Source: Syntrophomonas zehnderi OL-4
GTDB taxonomy: Bacteria > Bacillota > Syntrophomonadia > Syntrophomonadales > Syntrophomonadaceae
Reading direction: 5' to 3'
Length of the DNA stretch: 64,000 nt
Assembly (NCBI RefSeq): GCF_000983115.1
Contig: NZ_CGIH01000027.1
Location: 124,001-188,000, forward strand
The position numbers were made by a program, and so were the translations under genes. The notes under the pieces were generated by a model. That model made no database searches. It was not told the origin of the DNA and saw only the letters and a program-made list of their open reading frames with translations. Below are positions 8,984 through 17,386 of the stretch, piece by piece (positions within the stretch are counted from its first letter, which is position 1; each line of letters begins with the position of its first letter).

Positions 8984-9874
8984 TTAATATGCTAACACCT
9001 CATAACCTGTTTCTGTAACCAGGACTGTATTTTCCCATTGGGCCGAAGGCATCCCATCGACAGTGCGGATAGTCCAATTATCGCTTCTATCTGTTACTAC
9101 TTTGGAACTACCCATATTTATCATAGGCTCAACGGTAAAAACAAGTCCCGGAACTAAGAGCATGCCCGTTCCTTTTGAGGCCACAAAACCGACCCAAGGA
9201 TCCTCGTGAAATCCCAAACCGATACCATGACCGCCAATTTCACGAACTACAGAATAACCATTTTTACTGGCATGGTCATTAACTGCTTGCCCAATATCAC
9301 CGAGAAATCCCCATGGCTTGACCTGCGCAATACCAAGCTCCATACATTCTTTCGCAACATCAACCAGGCGTTGCTTTTCATTTGAAACAGTGCCCACGCA
9401 AAACATGCGTGAAGAATCCGAAAAAAAACCGTTGTAAATCGTGGATACATCAATATTTGCAATATCGCCTTTGCGCAGATAGACGTGATTAGAGGGTATA
9501 CCATGGCATACAACATCATTGATTGAGATACACATACTTTTAGGGTATCCGTTGTAATTAAGTGTTGCCGGAATCCCTTTAAGCTCCTTAGTTTTTTCCA
9601 GGATGAGCCGATCAAGTTCTACCGTAGATACTCCATCAACCACAAAATCTTCGATGTAATTCAGTAAAGCTATGTTTCGTTGGCAGCTTTCCCGAATACC
9701 TTCAACCTGCTGCCGGGTCTTTAGTAATCTACGATGGGGTACAATATATCCGATTGAACGGTAATTTGCCATTCGATTCTCAATAGGGGCATGGCATTTT
9801 TTATATTTTCGTCCGCTGCCACACCAGCAGACATCATTTCGCTCAAGTCTGTCAGTCACGTTTATTGTACTCAC
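8984..9874 (-). CDS. map: Type I methionine aminopeptidase with N-terminal SEC-C zinc motif
   Basis: It removes the initiator methionine from nascent proteins. The N-terminus has a SEC-C motif (NDVCWCGSGRKYKKCH), a zinc-binding module used for ribosome or SecB contact in other proteins. The catalytic domain shows the metal ligands in ANIDVSTIYNGFFSDSSR, GGHGIGLGFHEDP and FTVEPMI, with the late glutamate in WENTVLVTE. The start is uncertain: GTG 9874 is chosen because it lies just after the upstream regulator's stop and gives a normal length; its ribosome site is weak. It probably forms an operon with the AraC-type gene upstream. Confidence 0.9.
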   Translation of the reverse strand: MSTINVTDRLERNDVCWCGSGRKYKKCHAPIENRMANYRSIGYIVPHRRLLKTRQQVEGIRESCQRNIALLNYIEDFVVDGVSTVELDRLILEKTKELKGIPATLNYNGYPKSMCISINDVVCHGIPSNHVYLRKGDIANIDVSTIYNGFFSDSSRMFCVGTVSNEKQRLVDVAKECMELGIAQVKPWGFLGDIGQAVNDHASKNGYSVVREIGGHGIGLGFHEDPWVGFVASKGTGMLLVPGLVFTVEPMINMGSSKVVTDRSDNWTIRTVDGMPSAQWENTVLVTETGYEVLAY

Positions 9875-9905
9875 TTTCAAAAAAATCAAAAGGAAGCATT
9901 CTACC

Positions 9906-10253
9906 CTATGGGTTAGGTGTGGCCTGAGAAATACCGAAAGCTTTCCGATACTGGCGTGGCGAACATTGAAACGCTTTAGAGAAAGCCCTCGTAAACGCTT
10001 CAGATGATGAGTAGCCATAGCGGAGGGCAATATCGGTTATTTTGTCATCGGTTAAACAAAGATCACAAGCGGCAGCCTTTAACTTGCATCGGGCTAGAAA
10101 TTGCTTATATGTCATTCCCATGTGCTGTCGAAACTTTACAGAGCAGTAAAACGGTGAATAACCAACGTATGCTGACATATCCCTAAGATTGGGGTTTTTC
10201 GTAATGTTATTCTCTACCCATTGCACCATTGTTTCAATTGTTTGAACGGACAC
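9906..10253 (-). CDS. Short AraC-family regulator (DNA-binding domain only)
   Basis: A protein of about 115 residues made only of the paired helix-turn-helix of AraC/XylS regulators (MSAYVGYSPFYCSVKFRQ, then ITDIALRYGYSSSEAFTRAFSKAF, then SPRQYRK). There is no ligand-binding domain. GTG 10253 is preferred because AAAAGGAG lies eight bases before it; GTG 10262 would overlap that site. It lies 31 bases upstream of the SEC-C methionine aminopeptidase on the same strand, so the two are likely transcribed together. The target is unknown. Confidence 0.88.
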   Translation of the reverse strand: MSVQTIETMVQWVENNITKNPNLRDMSAYVGYSPFYCSVKFRQHMGMTYKQFLARCKLKAAACDLCLTDDKITDIALRYGYSSSEAFTRAFSKAFQCSPRQYRKAFGISQATPNP

Positions 10254-10563
10254 TTGCGTCACTCCTTTTTTCTAGTATACACACCTGCTCAGACAATTAC
10301 TTGATATAAGTTGCAAACATCTAAGTCAGTTTTGGATGCGGTTTCTTTGCAAAAGCCAGAGCAAGTTACAGGGCAGGCTTTATCATCAATACCCCACAGG
10401 TAACCGTTCCCCCAATATTTTTTTCGGTAGATGCAAGCAAAAATTCCTTAAAGTGGTAAGATTTAAGCGGCGCAAACGTACATATTAAGTAAACTTTTAT
10501 TAATCAAAAGGAGGTGAATTATCTAGGGAATATTATAAAAAAACTTAAGGAGGATTGGAAAAG
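10254..10563. other. Divergent intergenic region
   Basis: This gap separates the AraC-type gene from the SIMPL-domain gene and must carry both promoters, but I cannot place either confidently. Two GGAGG ribosome-site-like sequences occur 40 bases apart, near 10510 and 10549; only the second serves an annotated gene. No RNA gene or repeat is visible. Confidence 0.4.
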
Positions 10564-11307
10564 GTGGAAGAAAGCAGTCGAAAATGGGCAGTTATTTCGG
10601 TAGCGGGGATTCTGGCACTAGGAATGATATTATCTTCTCTTATTGTCAGCAATAGTATGGTAAAACTTAAAATGGCCAACAATACGATTACCGTAACCGG
10701 TTCAGCCAAGCAACAGATAAAATCTGACCTGTCTGTATGGACGGGAAATTTCACAACTCAATCACCGCAGTTAAGTACTGCCTTTAACCAGATTAAAAGT
10801 GATCAGCAAAAAATAAAAGATTATCTAAAAAATCAGGGAATCAATGAAAAAGACATGGTTTTTTCGTCAATCAATACCGAGGTCAGATATGCAACCCTTC
10901 CTAACGGTCAGTATAGTACCCAGGTGGAAGGCTACCGGCTGCACCAGCAGGTCGAAATACGTTCCCCGGATGTGGATAAAATCACCGAGTTATCTCGCCA
11001 GACTACAGATTTGATTAATCAGGGAGTTGAATTTCAGTCCAATCCGCCCCAGTATTTTTACACTAAAATTGCCGACATGAAAGTGAAAATGTTATCGCTG
11101 GCTACTAAGGACGCTATGGTGCGTGCAGAGCAGATAGCCAGCAACGCCGGCAGCAGGGTTGGTGCTTTAAGGGCTGCTCGAATGGGGGTTTTCCAAATTA
11201 CTCCGTTGTATTCCAATGAAGTTTCTGATTATGGGATAAATGATACCAGTTCTCTGGAAAAAGAGATAACCGCCGTAATGAATTGTGAGTTTGAAATAAA
11301 AAGATAG
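10564..11307 (+). CDS. SIMPL (DUF541/YggE-like) domain protein
   Basis: A membrane-anchored protein of the SIMPL/YggE family. One N-terminal hydrophobic segment (about residues 9-30) precedes the domain with the characteristic start NNTITVTGSAKQQIKSD and the C-terminal region AMVRAEQIASNAGSRVGAL. Bacterial members are linked to oxidative and envelope stress, but the mechanism is unclear. GTG 10564 is chosen because AAGGAGG is ten bases upstream, whereas TTG 10555 is too close to it. A strong terminator follows directly, so the gene appears to stand alone. Confidence 0.85.
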   Translation: MEESSRKWAVISVAGILALGMILSSLIVSNSMVKLKMANNTITVTGSAKQQIKSDLSVWTGNFTTQSPQLSTAFNQIKSDQQKIKDYLKNQGINEKDMVFSSINTEVRYATLPNGQYSTQVEGYRLHQQVEIRSPDVDKITELSRQTTDLINQGVEFQSNPPQYFYTKIADMKVKMLSLATKDAMVRAEQIASNAGSRVGALRAARMGVFQITPLYSNEVSDYGINDTSSLEKEITAVMNCEFEIKR

Positions 11308-11312
11308 GAAAA

Positions 11313-11350
11313 TAGCCCCCGCCACTAACTGCATAGAGTGGTGGGGGCTA
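11313..11350. terminator. Bidirectional terminator
   Basis: A stem of about 13 pairs, TAGCCCCCGCCACT with AGTGGTGGGGGCTA, lies between two convergent genes. The T-run is better on the minus strand (TTTTCC), which ends the permease transcript. Confidence 0.85.
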
Positions 11351-11371
11351 TAAAGTTTATTACCTCTTACT

Positions 11372-12922
11372 TCAAGCCCATATAAACGTTAACAGGGCAG
11401 CTACTGTGGTAAATATAAGCGCGATGGGAATGGCTATCTTGATAACTTTAGACTCAATCCCCAGGGCATCAATAGTAGCGGCTGCGTTTTGCAATTTGGC
11501 CGGGGAGATAACACTGGCCAGACCTGCTGAAATCGCCATGCCTGCTGTTACTACCAAGGGGTCAATTTTCAATATTTCGGAAGTCATAATGTTGTATTTG
11601 GTAAAGAGCGCAATGGCCGAGGCTTCACTCCCGCTTACAAAGCCACCCAGCAATCCCAGGAAAGCGGCTGCCGCAGGGTAGAGCCCATTGAAAAAGTCAG
11701 CCGAAGTAACGGCCAGCACAGAGATCATGTTATAATCCGGCTTGATCAGTGCCCATCCAGAAGCCGTTGGCGCATAACCAGAGAACATCATCACATAGGC
11801 GATTGCAAAGAAGATTGCCGCTGAGAAAGTCGGGCGGGGAGCACGTTGCCACCACTTGGATAATATTTCCTGCCACTGGGCCCGGCTTGGTTTTAAAAAC
11901 GGTACTGCCAGCAAGGTGCTGATAATTACCCAGGTGTAAGCGTTCCATAAAAACCTAGTGTTTACAGGTTTGCCGCCAGGAATAATCTGCAAGGGAAAAG
12001 CCAAATCGTTAAACAGCAGATTAAAAAGAGGCGGCCAGAAGTTGATGATGAGACAGCTAATTATCAGGATCAGCCAAGGTCCCAAGGCTTTCCGCAAAGG
12101 CAGTGACTCTTCTATGGCTTTATCCTGGGCAGTAAGGCAGGAACGATCGAGTAACGGTTGGCGGCGCAGTTTTAAATAAACAATCATCACCAGTACCGTT
12201 GCCATGCCAGCGATAACCCCGGTCAGAACAATACCTTTGCCGATATGGGCAACTGCCATGGCAGTTAAACCCATAGTCATACCCGCTAAAAGACAGGGTA
12301 GAAAGCCCTCCTTAACTTTGTTCAAGCCGCCCACGATGAACAACATCCCGAATCCGATCATGGTTGATATTATGGGCATAAACTGGGAAAAAACCAGAGC
12401 TGAATCCGTTAGGGAGGTGCCGGTCATGTCCGAAAAAACGACCAACGGCGCACCCAGTAGGGCATAAGTACAAAGGGAATCAAAACCTAACGCCGGCAGA
12501 GCAACGGCCACGAAGGTCGAATAGCCCAAAGCCAGCATAATCGGCGGCAGGATCGAAACAGGGGTTGCCCCTACTGACACCAGCAAGGTACCTATACCCA
12601 TGTTAATTATCATTATTTGCACAGCCTGGTCATTTTTTGCCAAGGTTTTTACGAATACCACGACTCGCTTTAAAGCCCCGGTGGATTCAAGAAAGGTGAT
12701 CTGAAATATGGAAGCCGCGACCATCAAGGAGACAGGGAATGAAGCTACTATACCCGCCAAACTTGCGGTTAACCCTACCTGCAATGAAGTTTGAAAAAAA
12801 AGCCAACCGATCAGCACTACCAATACCCAACCTACAAAACCACTTAGGTCGGCCGGCCATTTTGCCAGGATCAGCAGTGCAAGCACAGCAATAATTGGTA
12901 CTAAAGTGAGTAGTACGCTCAA
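11372..12922 (-). CDS. L-lactate permease family transporter
   Basis: A 516-residue integral membrane protein of the LctP/LldP family (lactate or glycolate symport). About a dozen hydrophobic segments run the whole length. The C-terminal GGFVSGSEASAIALF corresponds to the conserved family motif near the lactate permease end, and VISPAKLQNAAATI is the usual following segment. TTG 12922 is preceded by GGAGGATGG. There is no lactate dehydrogenase gene beside it, so the substrate is inferred from family only. A terminator follows. Confidence 0.88.
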   Translation of the reverse strand: MSVLLTLVPIIAVLALLILAKWPADLSGFVGWVLVVLIGWLFFQTSLQVGLTASLAGIVASFPVSLMVAASIFQITFLESTGALKRVVVFVKTLAKNDQAVQIMIINMGIGTLLVSVGATPVSILPPIMLALGYSTFVAVALPALGFDSLCTYALLGAPLVVFSDMTGTSLTDSALVFSQFMPIISTMIGFGMLFIVGGLNKVKEGFLPCLLAGMTMGLTAMAVAHIGKGIVLTGVIAGMATVLVMIVYLKLRRQPLLDRSCLTAQDKAIEESLPLRKALGPWLILIISCLIINFWPPLFNLLFNDLAFPLQIIPGGKPVNTRFLWNAYTWVIISTLLAVPFLKPSRAQWQEILSKWWQRAPRPTFSAAIFFAIAYVMMFSGYAPTASGWALIKPDYNMISVLAVTSADFFNGLYPAAAAFLGLLGGFVSGSEASAIALFTKYNIMTSEILKIDPLVVTAGMAISAGLASVISPAKLQNAAATIDALGIESKVIKIAIPIALIFTTVAALLTFIWA

Positions 12923-13100
12923 TTAAACCATCCTCCAGTCCTACAATATAAAATTAAATGAGACTGTAACAGACAGATTGCACTATACTGCCGTACTTCC
13001 GAAACCAGAAAAAAATGCAATGGCCTGATACAACCAATATGGTAACATAATTAAAAGAAATTAGGGAAAAAATTTTCGGTTTGCTTACCAGAAATAAAAT

Positions 13101-13598
13101 CTATTTGCGCATTAATTTGGCCAGCCATCCGGGTTTTTTATCTTCGGAATCATATTTAATTAGGGCTATTAGTTCAGTTATTTTTTCTTCTCTTTTTTGC
13201 TCGGCAGCGCTCATTTTTTTCTCTAATTCCTGTAAACGTTCCTGCATTTGTTTATTCTGAACCAAAATCTCGTCATTTTGTTGCATGATAGTTCGGGCCA
13301 CGGTAAATATTTCTACAAAATCAACGTGATTGTATACCTGCGGGCTGGCATTAGGTGAATCTGAATTTTCATTCAGGTTTTCCAGTGCTAACTTTATAGC
13401 CGTTGTATTCAGACCCTTTTCGTTTTTAAGCTGCAGGATTAAACGCAGGGTATCCAGATCAGCGTCTGAATAAAGCCTTTCCCCTCGTTCATCCCGCCTG
13501 ATTTTCAGTTTCAAGGTGCTTTCCAAATAGCGCAGGGTATAGGGCTCAATACCCAACATATCCGAAACCTCACCGATTTTGTAATAAATATCATGCAT
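13101..13598 (-). CDS. MerR-family regulator with coiled-coil C-terminus
   Basis: A MerR-type winged-helix domain occupies residues 5-75 (YKIGEVSDMLGIEPYTLRYLE, then RLYSDADLDTLRLILQLK). A polar linker and a long heptad-like segment (about 105-145) follow. There are no cysteines for metal sensing and no effector domain. The layout is similar to RacA-like or HspR-independent MerR proteins. ATG 13598 has AAAGGTTACAAA upstream, a moderate site. Its target is unknown; the neighbouring permease is on the same strand about 180 bases downstream and could be controlled by it. Confidence 0.85.
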   Translation of the reverse strand: MHDIYYKIGEVSDMLGIEPYTLRYLESTLKLKIRRDERGERLYSDADLDTLRLILQLKNEKGLNTTAIKLALENLNENSDSPNASPQVYNHVDFVEIFTVARTIMQQNDEILVQNKQMQERLQELEKKMSAAEQKREEKITELIALIKYDSEDKKPGWLAKLMRK

Positions 13599-13856
13599 TT
13601 TGTAACCTTTCCTTTCCTCGCTTCATAATTTGTTATTAGCCGGTTCAGTAAGGCACAATAGCTGATTTTCAGGTATAAAAGCATCCCCAACAATTTATTA
13701 ACCGTACCAAAAAACCGCCCGATTTGTTAACTTTAGCATTAACCTTATTGGCAGGCTGAAACTTTCCCCTCTATTTCTGCTCATTAAAGAAGCAGGCAAT
13801 AATAGTTTAAGTGTACTTAGCCAGCTATTGGCTCCTGATTCTTATATATGAGCAAA

Positions 13857-13880
13857 GCCGTCCATACATGAATGGACGGC
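13857..13880 (-). terminator. Intrinsic terminator after metallophosphoesterase gene
   Basis: A nine-pair perfect stem, GCCGTCCAT with ATGGACGGC, with a six-base loop, is followed on the minus strand by TTTGCTC and on the plus strand by TCTCTTTCT. The rest of the 310-base gap holds the MerR gene's upstream region and nothing else I recognise. Confidence 0.8.
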
Positions 13881-13908
13881 TCTCTTTCTAAGCACAGACG
13901 CAAGGAGA

Positions 13909-14793
13909 CTATTTTTTAAGTGTTACCACAACGAGTTCTGGGCAATTAAAATATCGAAAGCCTTCATTACCGATGCCCAATCCGCGGCTGACAATCATCA
14001 TTTTATCGGAAGCAGAAAACTCACCGGCATCATATGGAGGGAAAAAGATTTTTTCCGGGGAAAAAATTCCGCCGCACCAAGGCAGGCGAACCATTCCGCC
14101 GTGTATGTGTCCGGCCAGGGTCAGATCTGCTCCCCATTTTAAATAGGTTTCAAAATAAGCCGGATTATGTGTCAAAAGTATGCTAAATACCTCGGCATCT
14201 TTTTTTCCTAGCACCTGATTCATTTTATCAATGCTAAAAAAATAGTTATTAACGTTATTTTGCACGTATTTCATGTTCAAATTGCTGTAATAGCGGAGGT
14301 TAAACCACATTCCGTAAAGGGCAATATTATCGTCAGCCTTTACGATGGTCGCTTTATTATTATCTAAAACATTGACGCCCATTGCCGTCAGTTTTTGGGT
14401 GAGGGATTGCAGGTTGTTTTTGCCTAAACATTGTTCATGATTGCCAATGACAAAATAGACATCATATTTAGCTGCCAACGCTTGAGACAGGGAGATGAAA
14501 ACGTCATAGTTTTCATCCTTGGAATTAACCATATCACCAGTCATTACTACGATGTCAGGGTTTACCTTGTCAATTTTGTTTATTAACTTATAATTGTTTT
14601 TTCCAAATTCCCGGCTGTGTAAATCTGATAACTGCAAGATCTTGTATCCGTCAAAGGCAGTGGGGAGATCTTGAGAGGCAACAAAATAATTGGTGGTGGT
14701 TATATAATTATTGCTGATATTGAATGAAACCACGATAAAAATAACCAATATCGCCACAATCGCTAAAATTGTTTTCATTTTTTTATTCATCAT
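13909..14793 (-). CDS. Membrane-anchored calcineurin-like metallophosphoesterase
   Basis: A YkuE/YaeI-type phosphoesterase of 294 residues with a single N-terminal anchor (about residues 7-27). The five metal-binding blocks are present in order: LSDLHSREFG, VMTGDMVNS, VIGNHEQC, LLTHNP and LAGHIHGGMV. Related proteins hydrolyse UDP-diacylglucosamine-type or phospholipid substrates, but the substrate here cannot be read from sequence. ATG 14793 is followed by a second in-frame ATG at 14790; the ribosome site is weak. It has its own terminator and is divergent from the multicopper oxidase gene. Confidence 0.92.
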   Translation of the reverse strand: MMNKKMKTILAIVAILVIFIVVSFNISNNYITTTNYFVASQDLPTAFDGYKILQLSDLHSREFGKNNYKLINKIDKVNPDIVVMTGDMVNSKDENYDVFISLSQALAAKYDVYFVIGNHEQCLGKNNLQSLTQKLTAMGVNVLDNNKATIVKADDNIALYGMWFNLRYYSNLNMKYVQNNVNNYFFSIDKMNQVLGKKDAEVFSILLTHNPAYFETYLKWGADLTLAGHIHGGMVRLPWCGGIFSPEKIFFPPYDAGEFSASDKMMIVSRGLGIGNEGFRYFNCPELVVVTLKK

Positions 14794-14890
14794 CTATCAC
14801 CAACACAAGGAGCGGCTGCGAACCTTACCCAATATTAAGTGGTTTAAATATTATCTCTTTTAATCAAAAAAAGCGAGGTGTTTTCTCGAT

Positions 14891-14919
14891 TTGGAACGTT
14901 TGCCTGAATATTTTAATAT
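14891..14919 (+). promoter_or_regulatory. Sigma-A-like promoter of the multicopper oxidase gene
   Basis: TTGGAA at 14891 and TAATAT at 14914 are separated by 17 bases and lie about 45 bases before the start codon. A sporulation-sigma promoter is also conceivable, but no clear consensus is seen. Confidence 0.5.
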
Positions 14920-14964
14920 AATATGTCAGGAATGGTTTGCTAAATTTGGAAAGAGGTGATTATT

Positions 14965-16746
14965 ATGGCAACTATAAATCCGATAACTATTCAAAAGTAT
15001 GTCAATAATATTGGAGGACCTCCGCCGGTGCATATTCCATCGTATTGCGGACATGAATACATGGTAGATATTCTGGAATTCCAGCAGCAGATTCTCCCGC
15101 CTGGTTTTCCGGCCACAACAGTTTGGGGTTATGGGGGGCAGGCAAAAGACGCTGTTACCGGCAAACTTTTAGGCTATATCAAACAATCTCCTGGCGCCAC
15201 TTTCGAAGCTACCAGGAATTGTCCCTTAACTGTCAAATGGATAAACAAGCTATCAAGTCCACATCTACTGCCGGTGGATCCGACATTACATTGGGCAGAC
15301 CCTAATAATTTGGGCATGGTTATGTGTCCTTGTCTACCTTTTCCCCCAGGATATAAAAAGGCCCAGTATCCTGTTCCCGTTGTGACACATTTACATGGCG
15401 GGGAAGTACCCTCTGCTTTTGACGGACACCCTGAGGCATGGTTCACCCACCTTCATAATTGTTCTTCATTAAAAGGAAAACCCAAAACAGGACCTGCTTA
15501 CATCACTGACAGATACATTTATCCTAACAGACAGCAAGCAACCACCCTCTGGTACCATGATCATACTTTGGGTATAACCCGTTTAAACGTACTTATGGGG
15601 CTGGCCGGCTTTTATCTATTAAGGGATCCCAATGACCCCGTTGCCCATTTGCTGCCTAGCCAGAAATATGAGATTCCACTAGTAATCCAGGATAGAACCT
15701 TTAATAGTGACGGCAGTTTCTTTTTCCCCAATGTAGGAATCGATCCAGATATTCATCCATATTGGGTTCCGGAATTTTTCGGCGATACTATTATGGTAAA
15801 CAGCCTGGTCTGGCCAAATTTAGACGTTGAACCGACAAAATACCGTTTTAGGCTATTAAATGGGTCAAATGCCCGCTTCTACACGCTAAGTCTTTCCAAT
15901 GGTCAGACACTTACCCAAATCGGAACTGACGGCGGCTATCTACCTATGCCGGTTACTCTCAGTGAACTTACTATTTCTCCAGGTGAACGGGCCGATATTT
16001 TGATCGACTTCTCCGCCCTTAGTCCCGGTACAAAATTAATCCTTATGAATACTGCTCCAACCCCTTTCCCCAACGGAGATCCAGCTGATCCACAAACAAC
16101 CGGGCAAATTATGCAGTTTACCGTAGTATCTCCAGCCGGTTCATTGCCGGTGCTTCAACCTTTACCGGAAACGCTGAATATAATACCGACCTTGACCCCC
16201 AACGCACCCAAAAGAACGTTGACACTTGTTGAAGTAATGGGACCCCAAGGACCTCTTGAGGTATTGCTTAACGGACAGAAATGGAGTGCCCCTATTTCAG
16301 AATTCCCCGAACTAGGTACTACAGAAGAATGGGAAATCGTTAATCTTACTGGCGATACCCATCCAATACACTTGCATCTTGTCCAATTTCAACTCTTTTC
16401 CAGACAGCTGTTTGATACCGATACTTATATGGCTGACTGGATGGCTGCCAACGGTGGTATGATGCCGCCTTTTTCACAACCTACTAAACCATGGCCGGTG
16501 GATTCATATCTTATCGGAGATCCGATGCCGCCTAGATTAAACGAACAAGGGTGGAAGGATACCGTTCAAATGAACCCAGGCGAAGTTACAACGATTAAAG
16601 TGCGTTTTGCCGAGCAAAGTGGGAGTCCATTCCCCTTTGATGCCACCAAGGGTCCAGGTTACGTGTGGCATTGTCATATTCTTGATCATGAAGACAACGA
16701 AATGATGAGACCATATAAAGTTGTAGGCAACAAAAAATGCCCCTAG
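14965..16746 (+). CDS. Multicopper oxidase, CotA/bilirubin-oxidase-like
   Basis: A three-cupredoxin laccase-type enzyme that couples substrate oxidation to reduction of O2 to water. All copper-ligand clusters are present: HLHGG, LWYHDHTLG, HPIHLHLVQF, and the terminal WHCHILDHEDNEMM, in which the methionine fits a type 1 copper axial ligand. There is no signal peptide, as in the spore-coat laccase CotA. ATG 14965 is chosen, with AAAGAGGTGA seven bases upstream. It stands alone between the phosphoesterase gene and tRNA-Ala. In an anaerobe it may protect spores or handle metals; that is inference. Confidence 0.93.
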   Translation: MATINPITIQKYVNNIGGPPPVHIPSYCGHEYMVDILEFQQQILPPGFPATTVWGYGGQAKDAVTGKLLGYIKQSPGATFEATRNCPLTVKWINKLSSPHLLPVDPTLHWADPNNLGMVMCPCLPFPPGYKKAQYPVPVVTHLHGGEVPSAFDGHPEAWFTHLHNCSSLKGKPKTGPAYITDRYIYPNRQQATTLWYHDHTLGITRLNVLMGLAGFYLLRDPNDPVAHLLPSQKYEIPLVIQDRTFNSDGSFFFPNVGIDPDIHPYWVPEFFGDTIMVNSLVWPNLDVEPTKYRFRLLNGSNARFYTLSLSNGQTLTQIGTDGGYLPMPVTLSELTISPGERADILIDFSALSPGTKLILMNTAPTPFPNGDPADPQTTGQIMQFTVVSPAGSLPVLQPLPETLNIIPTLTPNAPKRTLTLVEVMGPQGPLEVLLNGQKWSAPISEFPELGTTEEWEIVNLTGDTHPIHLHLVQFQLFSRQLFDTDTYMADWMAANGGMMPPFSQPTKPWPVDSYLIGDPMPPRLNEQGWKDTVQMNPGEVTTIKVRFAEQSGSPFPFDATKGPGYVWHCHILDHEDNEMMRPYKVVGNKKCP

Positions 16747-16949
16747 GAAAAAAAGAAAACAGTCCGAGTATTGTAAAAAAAGAAATGGGAGGACTATTTT
16801 AGATTATGGCTTGGGCAGAGAAATTACGATAAACTAGCGGGAAGGCTAAACTAACGAAAAATAGCTAGTGTGGCGGGGAACAGCTAAAATATCTCATTTA
16901 AGTCAGGAAGCCCCCAAAAGTCCTCCTGCTTCTTGGAAGGCAGGGTATT

Positions 16950-17025
16950 TGGTGGAGACGATGGGATTCGAACCCACGACCCCCTCGTTGCGAACGAGGT
17001 GCTCTCCCAGCTGAGCCACGTCCCC
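16950..17025 (-). tRNA. tRNA-Ala (anticodon CGC)
   Basis: The minus strand gives a full cloverleaf starting GGGGACGTGGCTCAGCTGGG, with a seven-base acceptor stem closed by CGTCTCC, the loop TTCGCAA holding anticodon CGC, the TψC arm GGGTTCGAATCCC and an encoded CCA end. Confidence 0.96.
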
Positions 17026-17120
17026 ACAGCATGAAGTATTATATCATATTTATATATGCTACGTATAGTTATTCCCGCGGCTGACAACAAAAATAAAAAT
17101 CCCCCCTCAATAGACAAAGT

Positions 17121-17161
17121 AAATGCAGCCTTTCTGCTTGATTCTGGCAAAGGCTGCATTT
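17121..17161. terminator. Long inverted repeat, probable terminator
   Basis: A perfect 13-pair stem, AAATGCAGCCTTT with AAAGGCTGCATTT and a 15-base loop, lies between tRNA-Ala and the histidine kinase gene. The T-rich arms act as the run in either direction. The remaining 220 bases up to 17386 are AT-rich and presumably carry the kinase promoter. Confidence 0.6.
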
Positions 17162-17386
17162 GCCTGGACGGTGCTCCTACAAATTAAAATCAAAACCCCA
17201 AAAACACAGTCAAAGCTAAGGATGTAAAGTTGGATGTCGAGCAGCTTTTATTTAAACAAGTATTATATGAATGCGGTAATTCAAAATACCTATATAAAAT
17301 GTATAAAAGAATCGAAATATGTAGTACAATATAATCGAGTAAAAATTTCTCAAATTTTATGACGAACAAATAGGTGGGGAGCTGCA

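Noticed and set aside
10513-10602. Short GTG frame with a GGAGG-like sequence before the SIMPL gene
   Set aside because: The GGAGG directly abuts the GTG, so it cannot serve as its ribosome site, and the frame overlaps the real gene start.
16884-17159. 91-codon minus-strand frame
   Set aside because: It runs straight through tRNA-Ala.
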